From Deltaproteobacteria bacterium (lineage in GTDB: Bacteria > Myxococcota > Myxococcia > Myxococcales > 40CM-4-68-19), in the NCBI GenBank assembly GCA_025358085.1, contig JANYKT010000159.1, positions 65,484 through 129,483 on the forward strand: a DNA stretch of 64,000 nt, given 5' to 3'. The notes below the pieces were generated by a model, which saw nothing but the letters and a program-made list of their open reading frames with translations, was not told the origin of the DNA and made no database searches. This document shows positions 1 to 10,561 of this stretch, one piece after another; positions within the stretch are counted from its first letter, which is position 1; each line of letters opens with the position of its first letter. The translations under genes were made by a program, and so were the position numbers.

Positions 1-511
1 TCTCGGGCAAGCCAAAGAAGACCAGCGAGAGCAGCTTGCGATCCGGCACCTCCAGGTTCAGCAGCCCGCGGAACTCCTCCATCAGCTCGCGAGTGGCGAG
101 CATTTGCGCTTCGTCGATCAGGACCACCGCCTTCTTGCCGGACTCGTAGATCTTGATCAGGCGCTGGTAGAGCTGGCCCAGCAAAGTGAGCTTGTCCTCG
201 CTGGGCGCCTCGACCCCGAGCTGTAGCGCGATGCGCTTGAGCAGCCACGACGCGGTCACGCCAGAATGGATGATCACCAGCAGCGCCGCCTCGTATTCGG
301 TCTCTGGCAGCGAGTCGAGCAAGCGGCGCGCGAGCGTGGTCTTGCCCGCGCCGATGTCGCCCACCAGTATGCCGAGGCCCTTCATCTGCGCGCATAGATG
401 CGTGAGCCGGACCAACGCCTGCGAGTGTTGTGGCGAGTTGAAGTAGAAGCGTGAGACTGGCGCATTGGAGAACGGCTCCTGCGCGAGCTCGTAGTAGTCG
501 AGGTAGTTCAC
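1..511 (-). CDS. ExeA/GspA-like AAA ATPase (3' part missing)
   Basis: The first 170 residues of a P-loop ATPase are present and the gene runs off the left edge. It starts with GTG at 511 and reads NYLDYYELAQEPFSNAP, the opening typical of ExeA/GspA-type AAA_22 ATPases. A Walker A motif (GDIGAGKTTLARR) lies near residues 53-65, and a Walker B-like VVLIDEAQ with following MLATRELMEEF comes near residues 127-145. Family members couple ATP hydrolysis to assembly of envelope machines, ExeA acting on the secretin multimer in type II secretion. Here it lies 64 bp downstream of sgmX on the same strand, so it is probably the last gene read in the pilM-to-sgmX direction. A role with the PilQ secretin is inference; the C-terminal domain that would help decide it is outside the window. 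Confidence 0.8.
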   Translation of the reverse strand, partial: MNYLDYYELAQEPFSNAPVSRFYFNSPQHSQALVRLTHLCAQMKGLGILVGDIGAGKTTLARRLLDSLPETEYEAALLVIIHSGVTASWLLKRIALQLGVEAPSEDKLTLLGQLYQRLIKIYESGKKAVVLIDEAQMLATRELMEEFRGLLNLEVPDRKLLSLVFFGLPE

Positions 512-575
512 GGTGTCGCTCCGCTCGCCGTGGATCCGCTACGAGGTGCTGTCAGCGCGTCCTGAATCGAGTGCA

Positions 576-3386
576 TCAGACAAACCCGATCTTGCGATTC
601 TTGCGCGCGGAGGCTTCGGCCGCGTCTGACTTGTCTGGCTCGCTGCCCGACGCTGCCGCTGGCTGTTCCGGCGCGGGCGGTGCCGCGGGCCGCGAACCGA
701 CGGGCGGACGCGTGGATGCTGGCTGGACCGGCACGGCCGGCGGGCGGGAACCTGGCGGCGGCGGGCCGGAACCTGGCGGCGGCGGGCGAGAACCTGGCGG
801 CGGCGGGCGGGATCGGGCCGACGAAGGGCGAGAAGCGGGCGGCGGCGGATGCGACGGCGTGCCGCCGAGCCGGGTGATGCGCGCCTGCACGTCGCGAAAG
901 CGCGGGTCTTCGAGGTCCACCGCGGCGTACTGCAAGAGCGCGTCGGCCGGATGCCCTTGCGCCTCGAGCGCGGCAGCCAGATCGAAGCTGATCGAGCGGC
1001 GCGCTTCGGGGGTGAGGTTCGGCAGGGTGAGTCCGGCGCGGAAGTGCTTGAGCGCTTGCTCTACCCGGCCGCGGTCGAGTTCGCAGGTACCCAGCATGGT
1101 GCGGCAGTCCGCCGCCCGCAGCCCGCCGCCGTAGCGCAGGGCCAGGTCGAACTCGGCGACGGCCTCGTCAAGCAATCCCATTTCCTTGTAGGCGATGCCG
1201 AGGTCGTAGTGCGTCTGCACGTCCTCGGGCCGAACCATTTCCTGGACCCTGGCGCGGAACTCGCCCAGCACCTCGTGCGCGGGCACCTGGAAGGGATCGA
1301 GCACATCTGCGTCGAGCGGTGCGTCTTCGTAGACCGCATCCCCCGCTTCGGCCGCCAACTCGGCTGCGAGTTCGGCAGCGAGGTCGTCGTGATCGCCCTG
1401 CGCCGAATGGTCGTGCGCGACCTGCGCAGAATCGTCGGGCTGCGCGTCGACGATGATGCGATCTTCCTCGTCGAAACTTGCGAGAGCAGGCACCGACGCG
1501 GGGCGCGGGCCGTCCCCCAACTCGCGCAGCCGGCGGGTCGCGCCCGGGTGGTCCGGCGAGCCCATGGTGATGGCTTCGAGAATTGCGCGCGCGTCCTCCA
1601 CCAGGCCGGCCTGGAGGTAGAAGTCGGCCTCAGCAATGTCGCTCGCAAACTCGTCCGGGGCCGGGGGCTCGCTTTGGGGCGGCGCTGCAGGGGGCCGCGA
1701 CTCCGGCGCTGCCGTCTCCTGCTCCTCCTCAACGATCTCCTCGACTTCGACTCCCTCGTCCTCGGTCACCTCGTCGGAGCCAAGCTCCATAGCTGTGTCA
1801 TCAAGCGACTCACGGGTCCGCGGCGCCGCACCGTCCGTTGACTCGGAGACGGCGAGCTCGACCTCCATCGGACTCTCGTCCACGACCGTCGCGTCTTCAT
1901 CGTCGTCGCCGGGCGTGTAGGGATCAGGCTCGGGGGCGGCGAGCGCTGCACTGCGCGGGTCATGCTGCCGAAGCTCGGCGCGAGCGGCGTCCGCTCGAAC
2001 ATCGCCGCGCTCCGAGTAGAGCCGAACCAGCGTCTGCAGCGAGGCGATGGCGTCCGGCGTGCGACCGCTCGCGAGCGCAACCGCCTTCGCCTTTTCGTGG
2101 GCTTCGATGTTCTCCGGCTCGACCGCGAAGATGCGGCGCAGGTGCTCGAACGCTTTCTCGTGGAGGCCGTACTTGACGTAGACCTCGGTCTCCTTGAGCA
2201 GCTTGCCTACCGATGCGGCGCCCACCGCAGGAGCAGCGACCGGCGCCGCGGGAGGCATGGGCCGCGAGGTCCGCACTGCCTCAGTCTGCGGCGCCGCGGG
2301 CGCGATGGGCCCCGTTGCCGGCCGCGCGACGGGGCCGGTGGCAGGGCGCGCCACGGGTCCAGTCGGAGCCCGAGCAGGCGGCACCAGAGGCCCGGTCGCG
2401 AGCTTCGTCGCCGCAACCACCGGTCCGGTGGCGGGCCGTGCGGCAGGCAAAAGCGGGGACGTGACAGGTCGTGACGCCGACCGCGATGCGGGTTCCTGGT
2501 CGAGCGCGCGCAGCGAAGTTTTCAGCTCGGCGTCGTCCGGTTGCAACTCGAGCGCTTGACCGTACACGCGGCGGGCCTCGTCAGGGCGGCCCGCGTCCGC
2601 ATGCACGCGCGCGAGCTCCTTCATGACCGAGACCGTCTTCGAGACTTGGCCCAGCTCCTGGAAAGCGCGCCCCAGCATCTGCAGGGTCCCCAGGTCGCGT
2701 GGGTTCGCCTTGAAGCAGATTTGCAGCTTGGCCAGCGCCCGCTTGGAGTCGCCGCGGCTCAGGTAACTTTCGGCCAGCTCCTTAGCCAGCGTGACGTCGG
2801 CCTGGTCCAGGTGGCTGATGCGCTCGGCGACACGCAGATAGTCGTCCTGCCGCCCGTTGCGCTGGAGATACTGGGCCGCGCGCCGAAGCTCCGCCACCGC
2901 CTCCACCAGCTGGTCCTGTCGAGCGTACTGCTCGCCCAGCCGGATGCGCGCCGCGACGTTGTCGGGGTCGAGATCCACCAGCTTCTTCAGCGTGTCGAGC
3001 GAGGCCTTGGCGTCACCGATCTTCTCGTAGTAGGCGGCGACCGTCTGCCATTCCTTGGTGGCGTCGCCGACCAGTCCGAGCTGCTGGTACAGCTCCGCCA
3101 GACGGACGTTCACTTCGACGCGGTCGATGACCTTGAGGACCTGCTTATAGAGCGCGACCGCTTTCAGGTAGAACCCTTGCGTGGCGTAGGTGCGCGCGAC
3201 CTTCTCGAAGCAGTCGGCCGCCTCCGCCTTCCGATTCATCTTCTGGTACAGCTCGGCCAGCTTCTGGAGCACGCGGACGTCGTCCGGGTCGACGTCGAGG
3301 ACGCGCTGGTACTCCTTGACGGCTTTGTCGAACTGGCCCTTGGAGATCAGCTTCGTCGCCGACTCTATGGCCTTGTTTTTGTCCAT
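576..3386 (-). CDS. sgmX: TPR protein, SgmX orthologue (T4P/polarity activator)
   Basis: This 936-residue cytoplasmic protein is built of tetratricopeptide repeats. A dense TPR block covers about residues 1-295, a short TPR block 390-455, a single helical hairpin 580-625 and a last TPR block 720-835. Between them are an Ala/Pro linker with repeated ATGPV units (about 318-360), a strongly acidic linker (about 485-580) and a Pro-rich tail with PPPPGSR units (about 857-885), ending KNRKIGFV. In M. xanthus SgmX (MXAN_5766, about 900 aa) is a TPR protein recruited by MglA-GTP to the leading pole, where it stimulates T4P formation. The assignment rests on size, TPR architecture and the shared order sgmX-accC-accB-efp-mglC-pilQ. 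The start has no clear Shine-Dalgarno. A 176-bp gap separates it from accC, so it could have its own promoter. Confidence 0.75.
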   Translation of the reverse strand: MDKNKAIESATKLISKGQFDKAVKEYQRVLDVDPDDVRVLQKLAELYQKMNRKAEAADCFEKVARTYATQGFYLKAVALYKQVLKVIDRVEVNVRLAELYQQLGLVGDATKEWQTVAAYYEKIGDAKASLDTLKKLVDLDPDNVAARIRLGEQYARQDQLVEAVAELRRAAQYLQRNGRQDDYLRVAERISHLDQADVTLAKELAESYLSRGDSKRALAKLQICFKANPRDLGTLQMLGRAFQELGQVSKTVSVMKELARVHADAGRPDEARRVYGQALELQPDDAELKTSLRALDQEPASRSASRPVTSPLLPAARPATGPVVAATKLATGPLVPPARAPTGPVARPATGPVARPATGPIAPAAPQTEAVRTSRPMPPAAPVAAPAVGAASVGKLLKETEVYVKYGLHEKAFEHLRRIFAVEPENIEAHEKAKAVALASGRTPDAIASLQTLVRLYSERGDVRADAARAELRQHDPRSAALAAPEPDPYTPGDDDEDATVVDESPMEVELAVSESTDGAAPRTRESLDDTAMELGSDEVTEDEGVEVEEIVEEEQETAAPESRPPAAPPQSEPPAPDEFASDIAEADFYLQAGLVEDARAILEAITMGSPDHPGATRRLRELGDGPRPASVPALASFDEEDRIIVDAQPDDSAQVAHDHSAQGDHDDLAAELAAELAAEAGDAVYEDAPLDADVLDPFQVPAHEVLGEFRARVQEMVRPEDVQTHYDLGIAYKEMGLLDEAVAEFDLALRYGGGLRAADCRTMLGTCELDRGRVEQALKHFRAGLTLPNLTPEARRSISFDLAAALEAQGHPADALLQYAAVDLEDPRFRDVQARITRLGGTPSHPPPPASRPSSARSRPPPPGSRPPPPGSGPPPPGSRPPAVPVQPASTRPPVGSRPAAPPAPEQPAAASGSEPDKSDAAEASARKNRKIGFV
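748..810. repeat. 21-bp tandem repeat, three copies, inside sgmX
   Basis: Three consecutive 21-bp units begin at 748, 769 and 790, each opening gaacctggcggcggcggg. On the minus strand they encode PPPPGS plus one variable residue. They form the Pro-rich C-terminal linker of the SgmX-like protein and keep the frame, so copy-number change would alter linker length without breaking the gene. Confidence 0.85.
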
Positions 3387-3562
3387 CGAGTGAGAGAGGT
3401 CACCGGGAAGGGATTACAGGGTCGCGGCAGACTGCACCGTAACGGGGATTCTACCGTCTGGTCAAGAGATTGGCTGTCTAGCCGGCAGCCGCCCCGCGAC
3501 CGATTGCCGCCACGCAGTTCTGCTGGTCAGGCAAGCATACGCTGCGCTCGCCCGGCTGTCGC

Positions 3563-4918
<1,356 letters not shown>

Positions 4919-4921
4919 CGG

Positions 4922-5392
<471 letters not shown>

Positions 5393-5441
5393 GTTGCTCC
5401 GGTCGCCGGCTACGCGGCGCGCGTCTTCGTGAAAGGCTTCT

Positions 5442-6011
5442 TCAACCAACGCGCGTCAGATACGCGCCGCTGCGGGTGTCGATCTTGAGCACGTCGCCCT
5501 CGTTGATGAAGAGGGGAACGTTGAGTGTGAAGCCGGTCTCCAGCGTGGCGGGCTTGAGTGCGCCCGAGACGGTGTCGCCGCGCACGCCCGGGTCGCACCG
5601 GGTGACCCGTAGCTCGACCGCGTTGGCCATGCTCACCGAGATGGCGCGCCCGTTCCAGAAGAGAACGTGCGCGTTCATGTTCTCCTTCAGGTAATTTTTC
5701 GCGTCTCCGAGGCCGCTCACGTCGACGTGCGTCTGTTCGAAATTCTTGACGTCCATGAAGACGAAGTGATCGCCTTCCTTGTAGAGGAACTGCATCTCCT
5801 TCTCGTCGATGTCCGGGCGGCCGACCTTGTCGCCCGAGCGGAAGGTCGGCTCGAGGGTGCGGCCAGAGATGAGATTGCGGATGCGGGTCCGTACGATGGC
5901 CGCGCCCTTGCCCGGCTTGACGTGCTGGAAGTCGACGATCTCGTAGGGATCCCCGTCGACGAGGATCTTGAGGCCGTTGCGGAACTCGCTGGTGTCGATG
6001 ACGTCGGCCAT
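5442..6011 (-). CDS. efp: Translation elongation factor P
   Basis: EF-P (189 aa) binds between the P and E sites and rescues ribosomes stalled on polyproline. The three-domain family length is right, the N-terminus reads MADVIDTSEFRNGLKIL, and the loop HVKPGKGAAIV places Lys35 at the position of the modifiable E. coli Lys34. The C-terminal NVPLFINEGDVLKIDTR is classic. The frame is open 39 codons further upstream, but homology begins at the ATG at 6011. No EpmA/EpmB modification gene is visible nearby. Polyproline stretches in the neighbouring SgmX-like protein are a plausible local client, which is inference. Confidence 0.95.
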   Translation of the reverse strand: MADVIDTSEFRNGLKILVDGDPYEIVDFQHVKPGKGAAIVRTRIRNLISGRTLEPTFRSGDKVGRPDIDEKEMQFLYKEGDHFVFMDVKNFEQTHVDVSGLGDAKNYLKENMNAHVLFWNGRAISVSMANAVELRVTRCDPGVRGDTVSGALKPATLETGFTLNVPLFINEGDVLKIDTRSGAYLTRVG

Positions 6012-6084
6012 TGCGGGGCGCTCCTGCTCGAAGAGGCGCGCGGGTTTATCGCAAACCGGCCGGACCGTCCAGAACGGAACTGCG

Positions 6085-6447
6085 CTACAGCTGCGCGGCG
6101 AGCTTCGGACCGGCGATGCGCAGCTCATAGCGTGCGCGGCCGACGTTGCCGTCGGGCAATAGCGTCAGCATGACGAAGTAATCGGGCGTGAGATTGCGCG
6201 CGACAGCCACCATCTTCTCGGTCCGTATGGAGACCTCGGACGCCTTGCCCATCGCCAGCTGGTCCGCAGCCTGCTTCACCTGCGAGATGATGCCGGAGTA
6301 CTCGACCAGCAGCGTGGCCAGGTCCAGCCCTTCGGGCGGCTTACGCTCATACGTGTCGATGGCGATGCCGTCGAAGCCCATCAGGCTGGCCGCGAAAGAG
6401 CCGTCCACCTTGCCGCAGATCTGCTCGAGGTCTTCCTTGAAGCCCAT
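6085..6447 (-). CDS. mglC: Roadblock/LC7 protein, MglC orthologue
   Basis: This 120-residue protein has the Roadblock/LC7 fold: opening helix MGFKEDLEQICGKVDG, central strand SLMGFDGIAIDTYE, and a final segment PDYFVMLTLLPDGNVGRARY. In M. xanthus MglC (MXAN_5770) is an MglB paralogue that binds MglB and RomR and is needed for normal polarity switching; it lies between efp and the pilQ end of the pil operon, as here. It lacks a P-loop and is not an enzyme. The call depends on fold and position; a generic roadblock protein is the alternative. No mglA, mglB or romR gene is in the window. Confidence 0.75.
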   Translation of the reverse strand: MGFKEDLEQICGKVDGSFAASLMGFDGIAIDTYERKPPEGLDLATLLVEYSGIISQVKQAADQLAMGKASEVSIRTEKMVAVARNLTPDYFVMLTLLPDGNVGRARYELRIAGPKLAAQL

Positions 6448-6450
6448 GCC

Positions 6451-6660
6451 CTACCTCCGCCTCGCTGCGACCTTCCCAAGCAACTCTTCCAGAATCGCGA
6501 TTCGCCCCTCGGCCGACGGCAGCTCCGCGAGCCGCCGCTTCGCTCGTTCAGAACCTTCTTCGGCGAGGTGCCGGTAGATATCGCGAGCGCGGCCGATCAG
6601 CCCCTGCTTGACGTACAGCTCGGCCAGCGTCTCGGTCTCCATCGTCGCGGACGGTGTCAC
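6451..6660 (-). CDS. Small TPR-like protein between the pil and mglC genes
   Basis: This short ORF (69 aa from GTG at 6660, 63 aa from ATG at 6642) reads TETLAELYVKQGLIGRARDI, a single TPR-like hairpin with a basic C-terminal helix ending VAARRR. It has no signal peptide or membrane segment, so it should be cytoplasmic. Its stop lies three bases before the mglC start, implying translational coupling, and it follows the lipoprotein gene by 42 bp. I do not recognise a named family. Because its partner gene is mglC, an adaptor role in polarity or pilus control is possible but is only inference. Neither start has a strong Shine-Dalgarno. Confidence 0.65.
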   Translation of the reverse strand: MTPSATMETETLAELYVKQGLIGRARDIYRHLAEEGSERAKRRLAELPSAEGRIAILEELLGKVAARRR

Positions 6661-6702
6661 GCGGGTTCGAACACCGTCAAGCGTCGCGCGTCGGAACGGA
6701 GG

Positions 6703-7299
6703 CTAGAGGCACGGGTTCGATGAACAGTCCGTCGCGCCTGAACTTGCGCAGGTCCGGAAGACGTACTCGTATTCATTGGTTCGCACCGACGAGCCATCAG
6801 TGAGCTTGCCTTCCAGATGGAAGGTGACCCGCACATACTTTTCCGCGGGAATGGTAAGCGCCAGGTTGGCGCCCTGCGGGAAGAGGAAGGTGGAGATCGC
6901 CGAAGTAGAGCCGACCACCGCGACGCCTTGCGCGGGCGAGATTTGCTGGGTTGGCGCGGTGCCTCCGCCAATGATCTCGTAGCTGACCACCGCCTGCCCC
7001 GCGATAAAATCGTTGGTGGTCAAATGACCGGTTGCCGGCGAAGCGTTGGCCGGAAGATTGTTAGCAACGATCACCCCGATCAGGCCGAAACGCTTGGAGA
7101 GATCGATGCTGAGAAAGGTGGTCTCTGGGTTACCCGGGGCCAGGACGCAAGTGGCTGGTGTCGTGGCGGTGCCCGCCGTAAAGGTTCCCGGGGTGACCCG
7201 GAGAATCTCGAGATAGCTGCTCTGGTTCTTTGTCGAGCAGCCCGCGAGCACGACGGCCAGCGAGATGGCGATCCTGGTCGGAGTCATGTTTCGCCTCAT
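6703..7299 (-). CDS. Putative lipoprotein downstream of PilQ
   Basis: This 198-residue protein has a lipoprotein signal peptide: ISLAVVLAGCST gives an LAGC lipobox with Cys near residue 21. The rest is mainly predicted beta structure (for example VRVTFHLEGKLTDGS), ending with a short Cys-containing tail. The ATG at 7299 overlaps the pilQ stop as TAATG, with AAGGA upstream; a second ATG at 7287 is possible. Tight coupling to pilQ suggests a periplasmic or outer-membrane-anchored accessory of the secretin. I do not recognise a family. It is not PilF/Tgl-like, because no TPR is present. Confidence 0.7.
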   Translation of the reverse strand: MRRNMTPTRIAISLAVVLAGCSTKNQSSYLEILRVTPGTFTAGTATTPATCVLAPGNPETTFLSIDLSKRFGLIGVIVANNLPANASPATGHLTTNDFIAGQAVVSYEIIGGGTAPTQQISPAQGVAVVGSTSAISTFLFPQGANLALTIPAEKYVRVTFHLEGKLTDGSSVRTNEYEYVFRTCASSGATDCSSNPCL

Positions 7300-9950
7300 T
7301 ACGGTTTTCCTTCGTCGGCGGCAGGAGCAGACGCGACCACCGACTGGGAGCGGTTGACGATGCGGGGAGTGATGAAGATGAGCAACTCGGTGCGGTCGTC
7401 GGTGACCGCTTTCTTCTTGAACAGCCAGCCGAGGATCGGGATCTTCGAGAGCACCGGAACCTCGTTCCATGCCTCGGAGTTCCGGCGGGTATAAATGCCG
7501 CCGATGACGGTGGTCTCGCCATCCTTGACGATCACTTCGGTGCGCGCCTCGCGACGGCTGATGGAAGGCTGGCCATTGGCGCCGGTCAGCTGCGGGTTCG
7601 GCTGATTGTTGGTGGCGTTGATCTTCATCTGTACCGAGCCCTCCTGGGTCACATGCGGCGTGACGCGGAGCTCCAGGCGGGCTTCGATGAAGGTGGTGGT
7701 GACGCCGGCGGCGCTGGTCTGCGAGAACGGGATGCTGATGCCCTGGCTGATGCTGGCGTCGGAGTTGTCGACGGTGACCACGCGCGGAGAGCTGATCGTC
7801 TTGATGGTGCCGGAGTTTTCCGCGGCCGAGAGACGCAGGTTCAGGTTGGCGGCGCCGCCTGCGCTGCCGAAGACGAAGCCGACGCCAGCGCCGCTGTTGA
7901 GGCCAATGGGAGCCGGCATGTTGACCGCGAAGTTCGGCACGGAGACGCCGTTCAGGCCGTTGAGCGGCGCCGCTGGATCGTCCGCCGCGCCTGCGATGTT
8001 GAGCAGGTTCGGGAAGATCAGGCCGGTCGGATTGCCGAAGGCCGGCGAGAGCGACACGTTGCCGCCCCACTGGATGCCGGCCTGTCGCTGAAAGCTGGTC
8101 GCCGCTTCCACGATGCGAGCTTCAATGAGCACTTCCGGCGTCTGGGTGTCGAGGTTGCGGACAATGCCTTCGGCGCGGAGCAGCGCCTCCTGTACGTCCT
8201 TGACCACCAGCGTGTTGGTGCGGATGTCGGTGCTGATGGTGCCGCGGTCGGTGAGCGCGTCTTTCAGCTGCACTACCAGCTCGGACGCCTTGGCGTAGTT
8301 GACCGGGATCAGGCGGACCTTGAGCGGCTCTGTGGACTGGCGATTCTTGAAGGCATCGGCCTCGTCCTTCTTCTCCTGGCGCAGCGTTACGGCCGGGGCG
8401 ACGCGGATGATGTTGCCAATGTCTTCGCGGCCGAGACCCTTGGACTTGAGGATGATGTCCAGCGCCTGGTCCCACGGCACGTTGCGCAGCTTGATAGTGA
8501 TGCTGCCTTTGACGTCGTCGGTGAGGATGATGTTCTTCTTGCTGATCTCGGCAATGGCCCCGAGCAGGTTCTTGATGTCGATGTCCTTGACGTTGAAGTC
8601 CACCTTGCGGCCCGTGTACTGGCTGGCGTCATAGACGTTGCCCTGCTGCTGGGCGCCCTTCGTTTCCGATGCCATCGCGGCTGCCTGCGGCGCTCGCAGC
8701 GTCGCTTGCGCGGCTTGACCCTCGCGCGCTTGCGCTTGGGGGCCGCCGAATTTCCAGAGCAACAGGCCCTTCTGCGCAGTCAGGTCGTCGGTGGTGCCCT
8801 TGGCGACGGTCGCGATGATCCTGACGTCGCCGACCACGTCGGTCGCGCGGTAGCTCGCAAGCTGCGCCACGGGGCCGGAGAGCTTGCTCGCGTCCAGGTT
8901 GCGCTCGAGCCGGTCGGGCAGCGCCGCGCCATGCAGCGTGAGCACGGCGGTGGTGGCGTCGGGGCGGGTCACGTCGAAGCGGACGGCTTCCTCGAGCGCG
9001 ACCTGAACCTCGGTCCTGCCTTCGTCGGTTCGCAGGTCGACGGCGCGGATCAGCACCAGCTTCGCCGCGACCGCCATGCGCTGAACCTCTGCCGGCTTCG
9101 CCGGCACGGCAGCTGCGACACTTTGGGGCGCAGGCAGGGGCTCCGCCGCGATTGTCTTCTCGCCGACGCGCACGCCGATGCCGTCCGGGCGGCGCTCGAT
9201 CTCATATTTCGGCATCTGGTCGCCGTCGCCGTCCAGAACCACACGAAGGCCGTCCTCGTGCCTGGCCACGCGCACTCCCTTCAACGGACCAAAGCCGTCG
9301 GCCTTGCTCGCCTTGCCGGTGATGCCGTGCAGGTCGATGGCGAGCCGTCCGGGATTTTTCAGCTCAACAATCCCGAATCGTGCGAGTTCACCGTCGGTGA
9401 CGACGTGGACGGTGGCCTGGCCGGCGCCGCGCTCCACCGTGACTGCCGTGAGGTTGTGCGCCGGTCTCTTCACCTGGCGGACGTCCTCGCGGCTGAGTAC
9501 AAGGTTCGGGTCGGCGGGCTGGGCAGCGGCGGTCGAAGCCGCACTCTTCGGAGCGGCGCCGACCGTGACCACCAGGTCGTTGCCGTTCGCCGCTACGTCG
9601 TAGCGCGCGTCACTTCCGAGCGCGATCACGATGCGGCCGACGTGAGTCGCCCCCTCGTCGAATTGTGCTGCCGTGACGGAGGCGATGGCGAAAGCGGCTC
9701 CGGCCGCAACCGCGATCGGCTTCGCCCCGAGCGCCGTGACGTCCGTCCCGGCGAGATCGATGACCACGCGCGCCGGTCCGGCCAGCTTGAAGACTGTGAA
9801 TGCGGGCCGCGCCGTGCCGTGAACGACGATGCGGCCGCCGTCTCTGGCGACTTCGATCGAGGTCACGCGACTGGTCGCGGAAGCGACCGCGGTGCCGGCA
9901 ACCATCATTGAGACGAGCGCGAGGCGGTGGAACGGCAAAAGACTTTTCAT
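7299..9950 (-). CDS. pilQ: Type IV pilus secretin PilQ
   Basis: PilQ forms the outer-membrane gated ring through which the pilus passes. The 883-residue product starts at ATG 9950 (AAGGAGAA upstream) with signal peptide MKSLLPFHRLALVSMMVAG. In order it has about three AMIN domains (roughly 25-120, 165-265, 315-420) that bind peptidoglycan, a secretin/TonB short N-terminal domain with KDIDIKNLLGAIAEIS (about 450-530), an N-domain, and the secretin core ending with PVLSKIPILGWLFKKK and ELLIFITPRIV. The domain order is that of myxobacterial PilQ. It is the last of pilM-N-O-P-Q, 32 bp after pilP. An upstream in-frame ATG at 9980 would add ten residues before the signal peptide and is less likely. 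Confidence 0.97.
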   Translation of the reverse strand: MKSLLPFHRLALVSMMVAGTAVASATSRVTSIEVARDGGRIVVHGTARPAFTVFKLAGPARVVIDLAGTDVTALGAKPIAVAAGAAFAIASVTAAQFDEGATHVGRIVIALGSDARYDVAANGNDLVVTVGAAPKSAASTAAAQPADPNLVLSREDVRQVKRPAHNLTAVTVERGAGQATVHVVTDGELARFGIVELKNPGRLAIDLHGITGKASKADGFGPLKGVRVARHEDGLRVVLDGDGDQMPKYEIERRPDGIGVRVGEKTIAAEPLPAPQSVAAAVPAKPAEVQRMAVAAKLVLIRAVDLRTDEGRTEVQVALEEAVRFDVTRPDATTAVLTLHGAALPDRLERNLDASKLSGPVAQLASYRATDVVGDVRIIATVAKGTTDDLTAQKGLLLWKFGGPQAQAREGQAAQATLRAPQAAAMASETKGAQQQGNVYDASQYTGRKVDFNVKDIDIKNLLGAIAEISKKNIILTDDVKGSITIKLRNVPWDQALDIILKSKGLGREDIGNIIRVAPAVTLRQEKKDEADAFKNRQSTEPLKVRLIPVNYAKASELVVQLKDALTDRGTISTDIRTNTLVVKDVQEALLRAEGIVRNLDTQTPEVLIEARIVEAATSFQRQAGIQWGGNVSLSPAFGNPTGLIFPNLLNIAGAADDPAAPLNGLNGVSVPNFAVNMPAPIGLNSGAGVGFVFGSAGGAANLNLRLSAAENSGTIKTISSPRVVTVDNSDASISQGISIPFSQTSAAGVTTTFIEARLELRVTPHVTQEGSVQMKINATNNQPNPQLTGANGQPSISRREARTEVIVKDGETTVIGGIYTRRNSEAWNEVPVLSKIPILGWLFKKKAVTDDRTELLIFITPRIVNRSQSVVASAPAADEGKP

Positions 9951-9982
9951 CCGGTTCTCCTTCAAAGCATCAATGCGCACGG

Positions 9983-10561
9983 CTACTGACCACCAGACGC
10001 GCGCAGCTCTTCGCCTTCCTTCAGCATGCCCAGGTCTTTCTTCTCCGACGGATCCACCGGAACCGTCAGCTTCACATTCTGCGGATACACACGGCCGGTC
10101 GAGTGATCGGTGATGGTTTCGGTGACCACAATCTCGTCGCGGTGGATGCCGGTGACCTTCCCACTGTTCGTCCCGATGAAGTCACCCAGCCGCACCGGCC
10201 AGCCGCGGTTTTCGGGGTCCTCCACCATGGCAAGCGGATTGGCGGTGCCGGTCACGGTGAGCGAGAGCCGCAGCGAGTCGAGCGAATACTTCTCGAGCGG
10301 CCCCGCCTTGTGCCCGCCTGCCTTCACTGGCGTCAGGTCCTTGTTGGAGAAGACGTTGGTGAACGGGTCACGCTTGCCGATGGGCGAGTAGATATAGATG
10401 GTGGCTGGCGACTTCGGCTTGTTCGCGTCGTCGTCGATGATCTGAATCGGCGCGGGCGCAGCCGCGGCTCGCCGCGGTGGCGGCGGCGGACTTCCGCAGG
10501 CCAGAAGGGTCGCGACGACGACCAGGGACGCCCCTGACACCCTGCTCTTGCGAATCGTCAT
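9983..10561 (-). CDS. pilP: Type IV pilus alignment lipoprotein PilP
   Basis: PilP (192 aa) is an inner-membrane lipoprotein that links the PilN/PilO complex to the PilQ secretin. A signal peptide ends in the lipobox LLACG (Cys near residue 22), followed by a Pro/Ala linker and the C-terminal beta domain (SLTVTGTANPLAMVEDPENR, then RLGDFIG). The ATG overlaps the pilO stop (ATGA), so translation is coupled. Length and domain order fit the family. Confidence 0.93.
   Translation of the reverse strand: MTIRKSRVSGASLVVVATLLACGSPPPPPRRAAAAPAPIQIIDDDANKPKSPATIYIYSPIGKRDPFTNVFSNKDLTPVKAGGHKAGPLEKYSLDSLRLSLTVTGTANPLAMVEDPENRGWPVRLGDFIGTNSGKVTGIHRDEIVVTETITDHSTGRVYPQNVKLTVPVDPSEKKDLGMLKEGEELRASGGQ

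Noticed and set aside
748..810. Short repeats as a CRISPR array
   Set aside because: Units are contiguous without spacers and lie in frame inside a coding Pro-rich linker.
7230..9911. Long plus-strand reading frame (893 codons) opposite pilQ
   Set aside because: It is the antisense shadow of pilQ in high-GC DNA. Its translation has no recognisable domain, while the minus strand encodes a complete secretin.
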